This document shows, piece after piece, positions 11,079-22,206 of a stretch of 64,000 nt of DNA. How positions within the stretch are numbered: the first letter of the stretch is position 1; each line of letters begins with the position of its first letter. Under the pieces are notes generated by a model. That model was not told where the DNA came from. It saw only the letters and a list, made by a program, of their open reading frames with translations, and searched no databases. Source of the DNA: Hymenopus coronatus. Lineage: Eukaryota > Arthropoda > Insecta > Mantodea > Hymenopodidae. Both the position numbers and the translations under genes were made by a program. The stretch covers positions 60,824,765 through 60,888,764 of the forward strand of contig CM060890.1 in assembly GCA_030762935.1 (NCBI GenBank), given 5' to 3'.

Positions 11079-12131
11079 AAAATCTATGATGTGTTCCATT
11101 CAAATGACGTTCTCTACATCTTTGTAACAAATTATTGTTAGTAAACTAATTCTTCTATCTATTTGATACAAAAACATTAGCAAAAACGGTCTTATTACTT
11201 AGTTCCTTTATGAGCAAAATGGAAATAAAGGTATACGTTGGACTAAACAGACAGTCAAATATTTTAAAATGTGGTTGCTATGGGATTGAAATCCGTTTCT
11301 TTGCGAGGTGAAGTGTTGGCAAGTTCCCGTATGAGAAAAGCCAAAGTATTTTAAAGCTGAAATCACTAACAAGGAATATCTCGAAAACGGCCAACTCCTC
11401 GAAAAAAATGTGTATGACATAAATCGTGTGTTTTATCCTGATCCACATGTTTTATGTAGTAAGTTTTTTCTATCTCTTGCGGTTTACTAACTATGCAAAA
11501 TTCAAGAAAAATCATCCAGAATAAAGATGTCTTAAATATAAGATATTCCTTCTTTTTCTTCTTTTTTTTAAGCTTTACGTCCTTTAACCGGGTTGGTCAT
11601 ATCGGACGGTGAATGAAATTGATGCTCAAATGATTTCGGGGTCCATGGTGCTTAAAGTTACTCGACATTCGTCTTCTCAGCATAAGGGAAAACCCCGAAA
11701 AAAAAACCTTATCCGAGCAACTCACCCTAAGCAAGATTCGAACACACGACCTTTTGAATGTAAACCAGACACGCTACCATCACACTACCGAGGCGGGCTA
11801 AAGAGATTTTAATTGAGAAGAGATTTTAATTGAAAATCAATACGCCCATTTTTGAGAAAATAACAAATTTCGAATTTTTTCATGTAAATGGTAGTTTGGG
11901 GTAGGAGGATTTTGTTGAAAATCTTTGTGTCGCATCCTTGGAAGATACCAAACCTGTTTAACGGTCTTTTGAGCTAGACTGTCCACAGACACACACACAC
12001 ACATGCGCGCGCGGACCTTTTTCCAGAAAAGTTTTTTTTGGATTTCCGGTGAAATATCGGAATCGAATTTTTGGGGGCAACACAATACCTTCTCTATACA
12101 CTATGTACATAGTGCGAGTAGAGAAAGTAAA
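11079..12131 (-). mobile_element. Element A, array member, split by an S4 SINE
   Basis: Starts AAAATCTATGATGTGTTCCA about 15 bases after the preceding copy and ends ACTATGTACATAGTGCGAGT. The S4 SINE lies at 11551-11799. The ATTTTAATC block is duplicated next to the insertion (AGAGATTTTAATTGAGA twice near 11800-11830). Confidence 0.88.
11551..11799 (-). mobile_element. S4 tRNA-derived SINE, minus strand
   Basis: The poly-T at the left is the 3' A-tail in reverse. Body landmarks are GGTTGGTCATATCGGACGG and CTCGACATTCGTCTTCTCAG. The tRNA-like head at the right has box B (TGTGTTCGAATCTTG on the minus strand) and an A box near GGTAGTGTGATGGTAGC. A second copy lies at 25562-25815. Confidence 0.85.
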
Positions 12132-12631
12132 GAAGTCAATGATCTTTCGACCTTTTAATTTAACCCCATATGCCAATGTAATGTTACGTAGATATGCGCC
12201 TTCCTGCAGCTCTCTAACTTACTCTCTTCATCCTATTCCCCCTATCTCTCCCCCTCCATCGGCCTCTGGAGTACAGATATCTCACCATGCAAGCGAATTT
12301 CGAAATTTCCCTCTACTACTCTATCTACACATTAAATAAGGAAATCCCTGGGCTCATTTTCAGCCCCGCTGTAAACACCTGCACATCCAGTACATGTCAA
12401 GCAGAGACAAAGCATCGCATAGATAGGGGAGCATCACCTATATCCATTCGGAATAATCCTCCACTGGGGCTCCATTACTTCATGTAGGCACTGCGTACAT
12501 ACGCGTACTCATCGAACTCTGTACCACATTCCCCAAATGCTAGTAAGGAAATTTCTCTATTTCTATTCTCGTTCAATTAGCCTCTATTGATACTTTAAAG
12601 TGGGTATAGGTGAATGCGTTCCTGGAGTAAA
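12132..12631. other. Unique spacer in the element A array
   Basis: Contains a C/T-rich stretch near 12230-12260 and no recognised family. Two overlapping open frames of under 100 codons run through it and into the flanking repeat, so neither is credible as a gene. Confidence 0.4.
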
Positions 12632-13485
12632 CAAAATCTGACGTGTTCCATTCACATGACTTTCTCAATTCTGTGAAGAAAATTATTGTTAATAAGCTTA
12701 TTCTTCTATTTACTTCATGCAATCGAGAAAAAATTAGCAGAAATAGTCTCATTGCTTGCTTGCTTGTAAGTAGAAGCGAAATATGGGAGTATCATAGGTT
12801 AAAGTGAAGTCAAAAGCTGGTTACCAGGTGACTGAAGTACCTTTGTTTGTATGGACACGAGTTGACAAATTCATATATCAAAAAAGTACGTTTTTTAAAC
12901 TAAAACTAAAAACAAGCAATATCTGAAAAACGATCAACTCCTCGAAAAAAATTTATATTACATTGTGTGTTTTAATGTGCTCGACATTTTTGTGCGGTAA
13001 GTTTTTACCCATTTCTTACGGTTTAGCAGCTATGCAACATTTCGTAAAATTCATCCAGAATAAAGTAGTTTTCAGAGGCTTTTCCAAGAAAATTCAAGAT
13101 ATACATATTATTTTTAAGTAAATAGCTTTAATATACGATATTTTAATCAAAATCGTAGCAGAAATATTTGAGAAAATCAACATTTTCAAAAAAAGTTCCA
13201 TGTAAATGGAAGTTGGGGGTGGGGGGATTTTCTTGAAAATCTTCATGTCGCATCCTTGGAAGATACCAAACTTAAATACCAAGTTTGGTATTTAACGGTC
13301 TTTTCGTTTTTGAACTGCGGTGTCCACAGACACACAGACACACACACATGCACACGCACACACGGACCTTTTTCCATAAATGCTTTTTTTTGGATTCAGG
13401 GGGGCCCAAAACATGTATTTCCGGTGAAATCTCGGTATCGAATTTGTGGGTGCATTACAATACCTTCTCTATGCATTGTGTATAG
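12632..13485 (-). mobile_element. Element A, full length, array member
   Basis: From AAATCTGACGTGTTCCATTC to ACCTTCTCTATGCATTGTGT. It contains a well-kept GGTGGGGGGATTTTCTTGAA block and an interrupted CA tract. Only the last bases of the head terminus are lost, where the next copy joins. Confidence 0.9.
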
Positions 13486-14346
13486 TGATGTGTTCTATTC
13501 ACATAACTTTCTATAGCTGTTCCACAAACAATTTTTTTTTACAAAAGATTATTCTTTTATCTAGCTCATTCTAATCTAGACAAACAACAGCAAAATTGAT
13601 GTTATTACCTGCTTCCTTGTAAGTAGAAGGGAAATAAAGGAATACACTAGGTTAAAGCGACGGTCAAATATTATAAAAGTTGGTTCCTATGTGAAACAAT
13701 CGAAGTTCGATTAGCTTTGCATGGTCCGGTTTGAGAAAACTTAAGTTTAAATTTGAAACCAATTAAAACGGATATTTCTAAAATCGTCAACTCTACAAGA
13801 AAAAAGGCGTATTTGACATAAAGTAGGTGTTTTGATGAGACCCACATTTTTGTGTAGTATGATTTTGTCTATCTGTTGCGGTTTAACCGTTATATAAAAT
13901 TCTGCTAAACTCAACCAGAATAAAGAGCTCTTTTTTAGGCTATTCCCAGAAAATTCAAAATATATGTTATATTTGTGATTTAAATACTTTTAATATACGA
14001 TATTTTAATCAAACTCATTAGATCTATTTTTTGAGAAAATCAAAATTTTCGAAAAATGTACATAGTTTGTGGTGAAGATATTTTATTGAAAATCGTCGTG
14101 TCGCGTCCTTGGAACACACGGAACTTACATACCAAGTTTGGTATTTAAACGTCATTTTGTTTTTGAGCTATGCTGTCCAAAGCCACGTACACATACACAC
14201 TCAGAACGTTTTCTAAAAATGCTTTTTTCGGACTCAGTAGACCTCAAAACGTATATTTCCAGTGAAATCTCGGTATCGAGTTTTAGGTGGAATACTATAT
14301 CTTATCTATCCACTATGTACATTGTACATATGGGCGAGAGGAAATA
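13486..14346 (-). mobile_element. Element A, array member directly abutting its neighbour
   Basis: Begins TGATGTGTTCTATTCACATA with no spacer after the preceding head and ends CACTATGTACATTGTACATA. The next copy starts within a few bases, after AAATAAAAA. Confidence 0.88.
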
Positions 14347-15436
14347 AAAATCTAGTGTTTTCCATTCAAATTACTTTCTCCATCTATTCAATAACAAACT
14401 ATTCTTACAAAAGCTTATTCTGCTATCTAACTCATGTTAATTTAGATAAACGTAGTAGAAGCTATTTAATTCCTTATAAGGGGAATAAGAAAATACACTA
14501 GGAAAAAGCCACAGACAAATTTATTAAAAGTGATTTCTATTTTATTGAAATATAAATTGGCTCTATTGCATGACTAGAAGTTGACAAATTCCCGTAGTAG
14601 AAAAGTTCAAGTATTTTAAGATGAAACCAATAACAAGGAATATCTTGGAAATCGCGAACTCTAAAAAAAGTAAATAAAATGAAATGACGTTTTTTTTTAT
14701 GTACGCTCTTTAAATTCTGTGGTTCTCAGCTTTCCATTGTAAATTGGGCATGAAAGACCGTTTAATTTTGCTCAGAGGCCTCTCTATCAGGTTTGAAGTT
14801 CTTTTACGTGCCGTAAATCTACGACACGGGACCTACGGCTTTATTTCCCTTCCGAAGGAAGCCATGCTAAAGATTTTTACGCCCGAAAAAATCCATCGTC
14901 CTCCGCCGGGTATGAACCCGTGACCTTGGATATATGAAGTTAGCATAGTACACCACGGAGGGCGACTGCAAAGGGATATATGAATAAATTGTGTGTTTTA
15001 ACGAGATCTAAATGCTTGTGAAGTAAATTCTTGTCTATCTCTTACGGTTTATCAGTTATTCAAAAGTCATCTAGAATGCAGACAACTTCAGAAAATTCAA
15101 GATATACCTACACTTTATTTGTCATGTAAATATCTTTAGTATACCTACGATATTTTAATCAAAATAATTTGAGGCATTTTGAAGAAAATCAAAATTTTTT
15201 CAATGTAAAAGGAAATTAGGGTAGGGAATTTTTTTATAAATCCTTGTGCACATTATTGAAACATGCTGAACTTAGTTATGACAATTTGTATAAAAACACG
15301 GACGTTTTTTAAAAATGCAATTTTTGGATATAGGGACTCTAAAACCTGTATTTCTAGTGAAATATCAGTATCAAATTTTATAGTGGAATACAGTACCTTC
15401 TACCTACGAGTATGTACTATGCACTAATTATAGAAT
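14347..15436 (-). mobile_element. Element A, last array member, split by an S1 SINE
   Basis: Begins AAAATCTAGTGTTTTCCATT and ends around ATGTACTATGCACTAATTAT. The TG/CA tract is almost absent in this copy. An S1 SINE interrupts it at about 14670-14966. Confidence 0.82.
14672..14966 (-). mobile_element. S1 tRNA-derived SINE, minus strand
   Basis: Same landmarks as the 1226 copy (GGCATGAAAGACCG, CTTCCGAAGGAAGCCATGC, box B GGGTATGAACCC). One base change in box B (TTTGAAC to TATGAAC) and diverged flanks suggest an older insertion. Confidence 0.82.
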
Positions 15437-15814
15437 GTAAAAATATATTTTATCTGGGTTATAAATTGTGATGAGTGAAATTAAGTTTATTCGCCGAACA
15501 CCAGGCTTCACTAAATAAAAGAAATTAAATCATCCTACAGAAATTGGGAAGGGAATCTGTCATGCTGTATTTTTATTAATATTAAGTAAATTGCTTCCAC
15601 CACCTAATGCATATGCCCAGAAGCAGGATTTTCCAAGCGACCATCAGAAAAACGTTCGCTGGACTGTCTCGTGATGGGGGAATTTTATGTAGACAGGAAG
15701 AATCATTTTAGGAACAGTACCTGTTGTAAAGGATATAGGCCTAATTAAACATAAGAAAAATATAGAATTTCCTAAGTGTGCTTTAGCGGGAGTGAGTATT
15801 ATGAAATACTAGTG
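15437..15814. other. Unique AT-rich DNA
   Basis: No family in the window matches and there is no notable open frame. Confidence 0.4.
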
Positions 15815-16225
15815 AAAACGATTTTTCAGAGAGACTTTACCTATCCAACTCTTGTGCCACACACGGCTTGTGTGAAAAAACAGTTAAATTAACAGTAATT
15901 GACCTAATATGTAATTGTTTAATTAAGAAGCCCGGAACTAAAAGTACTTACGACATTGAAAGTCACCTTTAGGGTTGTCGTCTCAAAATAATTTGAGATC
16001 ACCATGTTGTTTACCGGGAAACATGTGAGTCAGTTGAGGAATTTAATCTGTGCCGGAATGAAGTCATTGTAGCTCAGTGGTTAGAGCAACTGGCTAGAGA
16101 CCGAGAGATCTGTGGTTCAAATCCTGGCTATGTCATTGAATTGTTCAGTCTAACTCTACTTATCTAACTCCTGCCCTACACATATCTTGTGTGAAAACAT
16201 AATTAAATTAACTAATTAAAAGAAT
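15815..16225 (+). mobile_element. S5 tRNA-like element, fullest copy
   Basis: Order seen: tail unit (TTTACCTATCCAACTCTTGT then CTTGTGTGAAAAAACAG), linker (ACGACATTGAAAGTCACC, ATGTGAGTCAGTTGAGGAAT), tRNA-like part (GTAGCTCAGTGGTTAGAGC, GTGGTTCAAATCCTGG), second tail unit (CAACTCCTGCCCTACACA). Two tails around one tRNA-like part look like just over one period of a tandem element. The A box is nearly perfect, but the anticodon arm does not convince me of a functional tRNA. Confidence 0.68.
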
Positions 16226-16289
16226 TTCATGTAACCACTCTAATTTAAATTAGAATACTAGATGCTCCAAATACCCCGTATTTCACATG

Positions 16290-16394
16290 CATAGATATCC
16301 CTTCGCACGTTAAAAGAGTTGCAGAATTAAATGGGGGCGATTTCAAGTTACAACCGGCCATTGCAGAACTGGCAAGAGAGACCTTCGCTTTAAC
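16290..16394 (+). repeat. Unnamed repeat, left arm of an inverted pair
   Basis: The sequence CCTTCGCACGTTAAAAGAG through AACTGGCAAGAGAGACCTTC is matched in reverse orientation at 16690-16790, and its first part again at 61225-61275. The arms flank an S3 SINE. Confidence 0.5.
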
Positions 16395-16395
16395 C

Positions 16396-16660
16396 GAGCC
16401 GGTCCCCATGGCCGCGCTCGCCAAAGCGTCTCGCTTTGGTGTTTCGCAGCGCAGGGGATCGTGGGTTCAAGTCCCGCCTTGGGCATGGGTGTTATATGTT
16501 TGTGTGTGTAAACAGTAAAACAGAAATTCAGTAATCATACAGTAATCACAATAAACAAATTAGTTAATTAAAAAGTAGGGTATACAGTGCCGGAGTCCTG
16601 AACAGACTCCGGACATGTATTTTAAAAAATAAAAAACAAAAAAACAAAAAACAAAAAAAC
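16396..16660 (+). mobile_element. S3 tRNA-derived SINE, full with A-rich tail
   Basis: Head GGTCCCCATGGCCGCGCTCG, box B GTGGGTTCAAGTCCC, then CTTGGGCATGGGTGTTATAT. The body contains ACAGAAATTCAGTAATCATA and a GC-rich stem CCGGAGTCC/GGACTCCGG near the 3' end, followed by an AAAC-rich tail. Against the 28340 copy, the head here keeps the segment GCCGCGCTCGCC. Confidence 0.85.
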
Positions 16661-16689
16661 CGTTGTACTTATTAGCGGAGACCAAGTCG

Positions 16690-16790
16690 CGAGGGATAAA
16701 ACGAAGGTTGCCTCGCCAGTTCACCACTGGCAGGCTAACAGTTGAGTCCTTCAACTCGTTTAACGCATGAAGGAATACTTGCAGTTGGAC
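16690..16790 (-). repeat. Unnamed repeat, right arm of an inverted pair
   Basis: The reverse complement aligns with 16290-16394, sharing CGTTAAACGAGTTG and AACTGGCGAGGC with scattered mismatches. The 77-codon minus-strand frame at 16560-16793 runs through it and into the SINE, so I do not treat that as a gene. Confidence 0.5.
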
Positions 16791-18138
16791 CACCTGGTGC
16801 TATCATTCAGTTTTACAGCAAAATTCCACATTTGTATAATACAACAAGATTATCCGCTTACAGAGGCGGGTAGGAACGGAAGTCTACCCAAATAGTTTCG
16901 CAAATATTTTTAAAATCAATTTACTAATACTCATAACGTAATGTAGTGTCTTTCCACTTTAAACAAAATCTGCATATAATATTACATTCAATATGGTTAA
17001 AATTGTGCAAATTTGCTTTTATCTGAAAGGAAAGAGCGATCTCTTAAACGAGAATACGCTAGATACCGGAACGAAGCAAAAGCAATTGTCGCTTGTCTGC
17101 GAAGGGCAGGCGAATCCTGAGCTAGCTTGCCTTCTAATGTTACGATCACAGTTCCAGGTATTTAGCGCCAACTAATAAGCATTAGTGAAAATGCTGTTAC
17201 AAATGCTGGAGAGGCGCATGCATTGTACACCAAGACGGTAGACAGTAAATTTGCCTGCCCTGCCGATTGTTGAGGTGCTCTCCCGAAAGGTACAAGGTAC
17301 TATAAAATTGTAAACAAACAATCTTTTTGTTCCAGGCACTAATAAAATCTCTATTACTTCCAGTTTCAGAAAAGATATACTTTTTGAGGGTTAAAAGGAC
17401 TTTAAGGCATTTAAACAGCACTTAAATGCTGACTGCATTCCTTAAAGATATCATGCAATGGTCATTCTTAGAACATCTGTATCTTAAAGTTCCGTTTTCT
17501 CAAAACAACAGTTTTAAATACTTATGTACCTTTTTCTCAGAAAGAATAAGCAATAGAGAGAGGAAATTTTCACTACGCGTATACAACACACAGTTGAACT
17601 CTCTGAACCAAACTCGCAATGTTATAATATATAGGAAGTATTAAAAAGCAACAACAATGCAACTTTTCTACATTTTTACTTTTTGCTTTGCAAATAATTG
17701 GCTCTTCAGTTTATATGAAATTATATAGATAGCTAAATAATTGAAGTTCAGAAGATAGCTAATTATACTAAAAACAAGCATGAAAATATGTGATTCTATA
17801 TTGCAAGAAATATCAGAGAAGCGGGTACATAAATTCACTTGTTTTAAGAGTAAATTTTATTATTTTTCTGCTGATGAAATACTTTTTACAGATTCAACCA
17901 CATCAGTTATCAACACAAACAACAATTTGAAATAATTTTCGTAATTTATATAATAATTCATAAAAATTTCAGGTGAAACCATTGAGAGCTTTAAGAGCAA
18001 TGGTTATTTAATTCACCTAAGGTGTAATTTTTGAATCTTCAGACTTTAGAAAATGCTTTCCCACCAAGGAGCTAGTTTCATTACAGAATTATTGTACCAC
18101 ATATTTTGACTTCACAAGATTGAAAAAAACAGCTCGAG
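16791..18138. other. Unique DNA, no recognised feature
   Basis: Open frames of 60-74 codons on both strands are unrecognised and overlap no repeat family. Nothing supports them as exons. Confidence 0.4.
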
Positions 18139-18313
18139 TTTGTCTACTCCGACGACCAGTTCTCACCTCGAAGTGTAACTGAAGTTATAAAACTGTTTGT
18201 GGAAAATTATATTCAAAGTGTTGTTGCCAGAAGCCTTACAGACTGTTTTACCTTAGCTACAACAATGCCTTCCACAAGTTGCAGTGTAGAAGGAAGCTTC
18301 TCTTGCTTGAACA
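18139..18313 (+). pseudogene. hAT transposase C-terminal scrap
   Basis: Reading from 18139 gives about 57 residues before a stop at 18311-18313. The segment TTMPSTSCSVEGSFSCLNSV resembles the hAT C-terminal dimerisation core, usually P-[VTS]-[ST]-x-x-x-[CV]-E-R-S-F-S. The Arg of the E-R-S-F signature is Gly here. Nothing upstream or downstream in the same frame extends the match. I see a decayed scrap only, with no terminal repeats. Confidence 0.45.
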
Positions 18314-18319
18314 GCGTTT

Positions 18320-19551
18320 CAATTTGAAAGATAGGCTTCCTTCTTTCAAAACTGAAAATCGTGTGTAATGTAACGACTTTATTCCCGAAGAAATTTTTCT
18401 ATTCCTGTCGAAAATATTAACTTCACTGTGTATCTTTGCCTTGCAAGCAATGTGCTTTACTTCTAGCTCGAACTCAGATATTCCGGACAATGACTTTCTC
18501 AACTATTTCTCGAAAATTATATCGGATCTATTCTCCGACGTAATATTACTACGAAGCACAAATTCTTTCGTCTCCTTAATCTTCCTGTCTGATGAGGGAA
18601 TGTTATTCCTCAGACATAGTCTCTCGAGGACCTCCTTCCCCGACGAAGTCAGAAGGAGAAGTGTAAAGACTTTCAAAACTTTCCTTGGTTACTGCAAACA
18701 GTTTCATTTGCTAAAACAGGTTAATGGCAAACAAATTAAACAACTCGTTGCCATAAGAAAAATCGACTGACGAAAACAAAACCGCAACGAAAATCTATCT
18801 TCTCAAAAAAGTAACCAAGGAATAAGTACAGAAAAACACAAAATAATGGCACCAGATATTTCTTACAAAGAAGGCTATCACAAAACACAAATAAAACATG
18901 AAATAAACATGGCTATTGGTCCGCACTGCTAAATCTTACTTCAGTACATAAGCAAAACGTTTCTGCTAGATTTTAATTTGCGTATTGCGGATAGTTGCCT
19001 ACCCAAAAATGTCTGCGAGCCGCCACTGCCATTCAAAGCAATCTCAGCAATAAATTCATACAAAAATGTAAATGTAAGAAATGTTATCAAGTGTAATTTT
19101 CTTCTATTGCATAGGTAAATTTTATAGATTTCCGGAGAAATAATTGTTTCTTTTTTGTTTCTGACGTACATTCATAATGTTTTATTGCTGGTGTGAGAAA
19201 TAATAAATGCTTCCTTGACTTTAGTGTGGCAAATTTACGGTGCGATTGTTATGTTGGTGTTGACTTGCATTGTGAGATGGTGAGAGAACTCGGGAAGAAT
19301 GCCGAGGTAAAGAGCTTTATAATTTCACGATTATTCTTGCACGGGCCCTTGAGTACATTAAATACTTTCCTCAACAGTCCAGTGCTTCATAACTCCTCGT
19401 ATAATTACACCTGTCATAGCCTTATACGGTACACAGAAAACGAAGGCGTTGTCAGGGGAACATGTTTTCTGTCTTAACGGTGCAGACTGCCCGTGCATCA
19501 TCGCCTATTTATAAAATATGTAACGAAAATAAGCACCAAATATGTCAGCCA
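18320..19551. other. Unique DNA, no recognised gene
   Basis: A 109-codon frame (18441-18770) and a 94-codon frame (19193-19477) are the longest. I recognise neither, and both lack obvious splice or promoter context. Confidence 0.35.
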
Positions 19552-19786
19552 AGCGGCGCCGTGGGTGAGTGGTTAGACCTCTCGTCTCCCATCTAGGCGG
19601 CCCGGGTTCGAACACAAGCGACCGCATATGGGATTCTTGATGGACGAAGCGGCGTCTGGGCGGGTTTTCTCCGGGTCTTCCGGTCTCCTCCCCCGGCCCA
19701 TTCATTCCATCAATTGCTCCATCATCACATTTCCATTCATCAATTCATCCACTTCCTCATATTCATGCGGGCGGATCCCTCAAAAG
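19552..19786 (+). mobile_element. S2 SINE head and body, fused to an S1 tail
   Basis: tRNA-like head GTGAGTGGTTAGACCTCTCG and CCCGGGTTCGAACACAAGCG, then the body GGATTCTTGATGGACGAAGC and GGCGGGTTTTCTCCGGGTCT. At about 19787 it switches without a gap into S1 body sequence instead of the usual S2 tail. Confidence 0.8.
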
Positions 19787-19975
19787 ATTTTGTCGGCGTA
19801 AAAATCCTTAGCATGGCTTCCATCGGAAGAGAAGTAAAGCCGTTGGTCCCGTATCACTTATTTATCAAACCTGATAAAGAGGCAAAATTAAGCGGTCTTC
19901 CTCGCCCAATATAGAACGGGACGCTGAGAATCATAGCAATTACAGAACTCCCATAAATAAAACTCCATATCCATT
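19787..19975 (+). mobile_element. S1 SINE 3' part, downstream half of a chimera
   Basis: GCATGGCTTCCATCGGAAGA, TGATAAAGAGGCAAAATTAA and GACGCTGAGAATCATAGCAA are S1 landmarks. No S1 tRNA-like head is present. The S2 head upstream supplies the only box A and box B. Confidence 0.75.
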
Positions 19976-20724
19976 TCCAAACTCATTTGCTCATGCATGG
20001 ATATTTAATATTTACTTAAGCCCCTATATATATATATATATGTTCAAGGCAACTCATACTTTTAAAATGTCATTGGCTGGAACTGGACTTTTAACATCCT
20101 GTTTCACAAGGAAATGATTACATAATTGTGATACTAACGAATGCTTCCGGTTATGAACGCATCTTCTTCAAAACAAGAGAATGAAGTTTAGACAGATGGA
20201 TCACAAGTCTAGTTCTCAGTGATCATGTTGGAATATTCAAATTGATGCGTTATGGAATAGCAACGTTTTCAGGCAAGGAAATTCCCACAGTTGCGGTTGA
20301 TATAACTTAATTAATTCCCCGCTAATGAGGAACGACTGAAATTAATAATTGGAAGTAATTTCCAAACAAGCGCCTCCCTGTAATTCAATTCAGCTTATCA
20401 ATATACTACATTGCCAATAGCGGAAATTCTCAGAGCACCCGGTTTGTGTTGAATATAGGCAATTCCAAGTTAACTCCAAATCAGCTTTTGTGTTTACATT
20501 AACTGATTTATATGCGTGCTCTGCCCGCTTCCTCACCGACAATATTCCCAAACCTTCCCCCTCATGAATATTGTTGTGATGAAGTACCGGTTTCTTAAAG
20601 ATGAAAATGTTTCACTCAATGTGAATTCAAATTATTTCACAATGCAACGATTCACTATTTCTGTATTCCCTTCAAAGATGCAATCATTACAGTGGTTATA
20701 GTTTTCCTGAACACTCCAAAGTAC
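19976..20724. other. Unique DNA with a short TA run
   Basis: (TA)n at about 20025-20041; the rest is unrecognised. Confidence 0.4.
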
Positions 20725-20830
20725 AGTTAATTTAATTGTTTTCTCACACAAGTCGTGTGAAGGACAGGAGTTGGATAGATAGAATCAGGCTGAAAAATAC
20801 AATGACATAGCCATTAGAGACTAGATCCTC
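20725..20830 (-). mobile_element. S5 tail fragment, minus strand
   Basis: The reverse complement carries ATCCAACTCCTGTCCTTCAC, ACTTGTGTGAGAAAACAATT and the TATGTCATTGTATTTTTCAG junction, matching the S5 tail. The tRNA-like part is missing apart from its last bases. Confidence 0.65.
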
Positions 20831-20857
20831 TGTAGAGTAAATAAAAACATTAGGCAC

Positions 20858-20996
20858 GTATGGCTGCCACTGTGGTCGAGTGGTCTGCAAGCTGAGTTCT
20901 TACTCGGTCTCGGGTTCAATTCTCAGCTGGGGCGGGGAATTTCTCTTTAACTAGAATTATTCGTTATTCCCCACAGAGTCTGGAAGTAGTATTGAG
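20858..20996 (+). mobile_element. S6 tRNA-like SINE, single copy
   Basis: CCACTGTGGTCGAGTGGTCT (A box) and TCTCGGGTTCAATTCTCAGC (B box) sit about 35 bases apart, with a long variable arm between them as in Ser/Leu tRNAs. An unmatched body of about 70 bases follows. The internal promoter boxes are clear; the downstream limit is a guess. Confidence 0.55.
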
Positions 20997-21120
20997 AGTG
21001 AATGTGTGTTGTTGAAGAAAATGTTGTTTCTAATACAAAGCCATCGATATGATCTTAAATGTTATAGGGGGCCATAAATATGAAACAATTAAAAAAAAAT
21101 GTATGAGAGCAGCGTTCTAC

Positions 21121-21121
<1 letters not shown>

Positions 21122-21190
<69 letters not shown>
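21122..21190. repeat. (TTA)n microsatellite
   Basis: About 23 uninterrupted TTA units. Confidence 0.97.
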
Positions 21191-21192
<2 letters not shown>

Positions 21193-21749
21193 CGATAGCA
21201 ATCAAAATATAAAAGCGATAATACCCATTCACGACAGCATGTAGTATTTCGCTATATTAATACGTATGTAGTGGCGAAAACTCAAACCATTTACTACTTA
21301 TGATTAGTAATCATATTTACAGATTCTAAATCAGTTACACTTACTTATACCAAAATAGTCAAATTAATAACATTTAATATTAATAACATTATTTTAAATA
21401 CCTGTCTTCTCGAAATACGATATCTAATAAAATTAAAGAGTCGTAACGAAAAATCTAGAAAAACGACAATCAGCACGTAGTATTTTATTTTATTATTACC
21501 TTTATTATTATGTATTATATATTAGCAGAGTAAATAAAAAAATGTATAACAAATAGTATGTTAATAGAAAAGCAGTTAAAATTTCACTGCGCTCCTGTGT
21601 TTGCATATTTATTTGTTATAGTACTTTCATGTTTTCATTCATTCTGCTAAACATAACATTATTAATGATGGTAACAGAAGAACACGTGTGCTCTCGTGTT
21701 GGTGTATATTTTTCGTCACGAAGTAGGCGTATTCTGCGTTAACTATTAA
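21191..21749. other. AT-rich DNA, nothing recognised
   Basis: No repeat family or coding signal seen. Confidence 0.4.
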
Positions 21750-22170
21750 TGATAAAAATCTGATGTGTGTCTTTCATAGAATTTCTCAATAAACTATTGT
21801 AACAAAGACATCTACATGTTGGTAATAAAGATAGACGTTAGCAAAAATGGATGTATTTATTCCTTCTAAATAACAGTGAAATAAGGCATTTAGCGAGGCT
21901 AAAGTAAAGCACAACTTTTAAAAAGCTTGTCGTTATGTGCAATAACTTATGCTCGGTTTTCGCTGCGTGCGGCTAGGATTCAATTAATGAGAAGTGAAGC
22001 ATAAGACGAACACGCGTTTGAGAAAATTTTAAATAGCTTAATCTGTAGCTAATAACAAGGAATATCACGGAGACGGTTAATTATACAGAAAAACTGTATA
22101 TAACATAAATCGTGTGTTTTAACGAGAGCTTCATATTTTGTGTAGTAATTTTTATCTATCTCTTACTCGC
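21750..22170 (-). mobile_element. Element A, tail half, left arm of an inverted pair
   Basis: Starts AAAATCTGATGTGTGTCTTT and ends at TATCTATCTCTTACTCGCTT, about midway through the element. A + strand tail half follows after a 36-bp CA-rich spacer. Confidence 0.8.
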
Positions 22171-22206
22171 TTACAACACACACACATACATATGTATAAA
22201 TACACA

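Noticed and set aside
16062..16140. Functional tRNA gene
   Set aside because: A and B boxes are good, but the acceptor arms do not pair convincingly and the sequence is part of the repeated S5 unit.
19193..19477. 94-codon frame with NLRCDC, suggestive of a leucine-rich repeat cap
   Set aside because: Only the short cysteine motif fits. No leucine-rich repeats precede it, and the following spacing is wrong.
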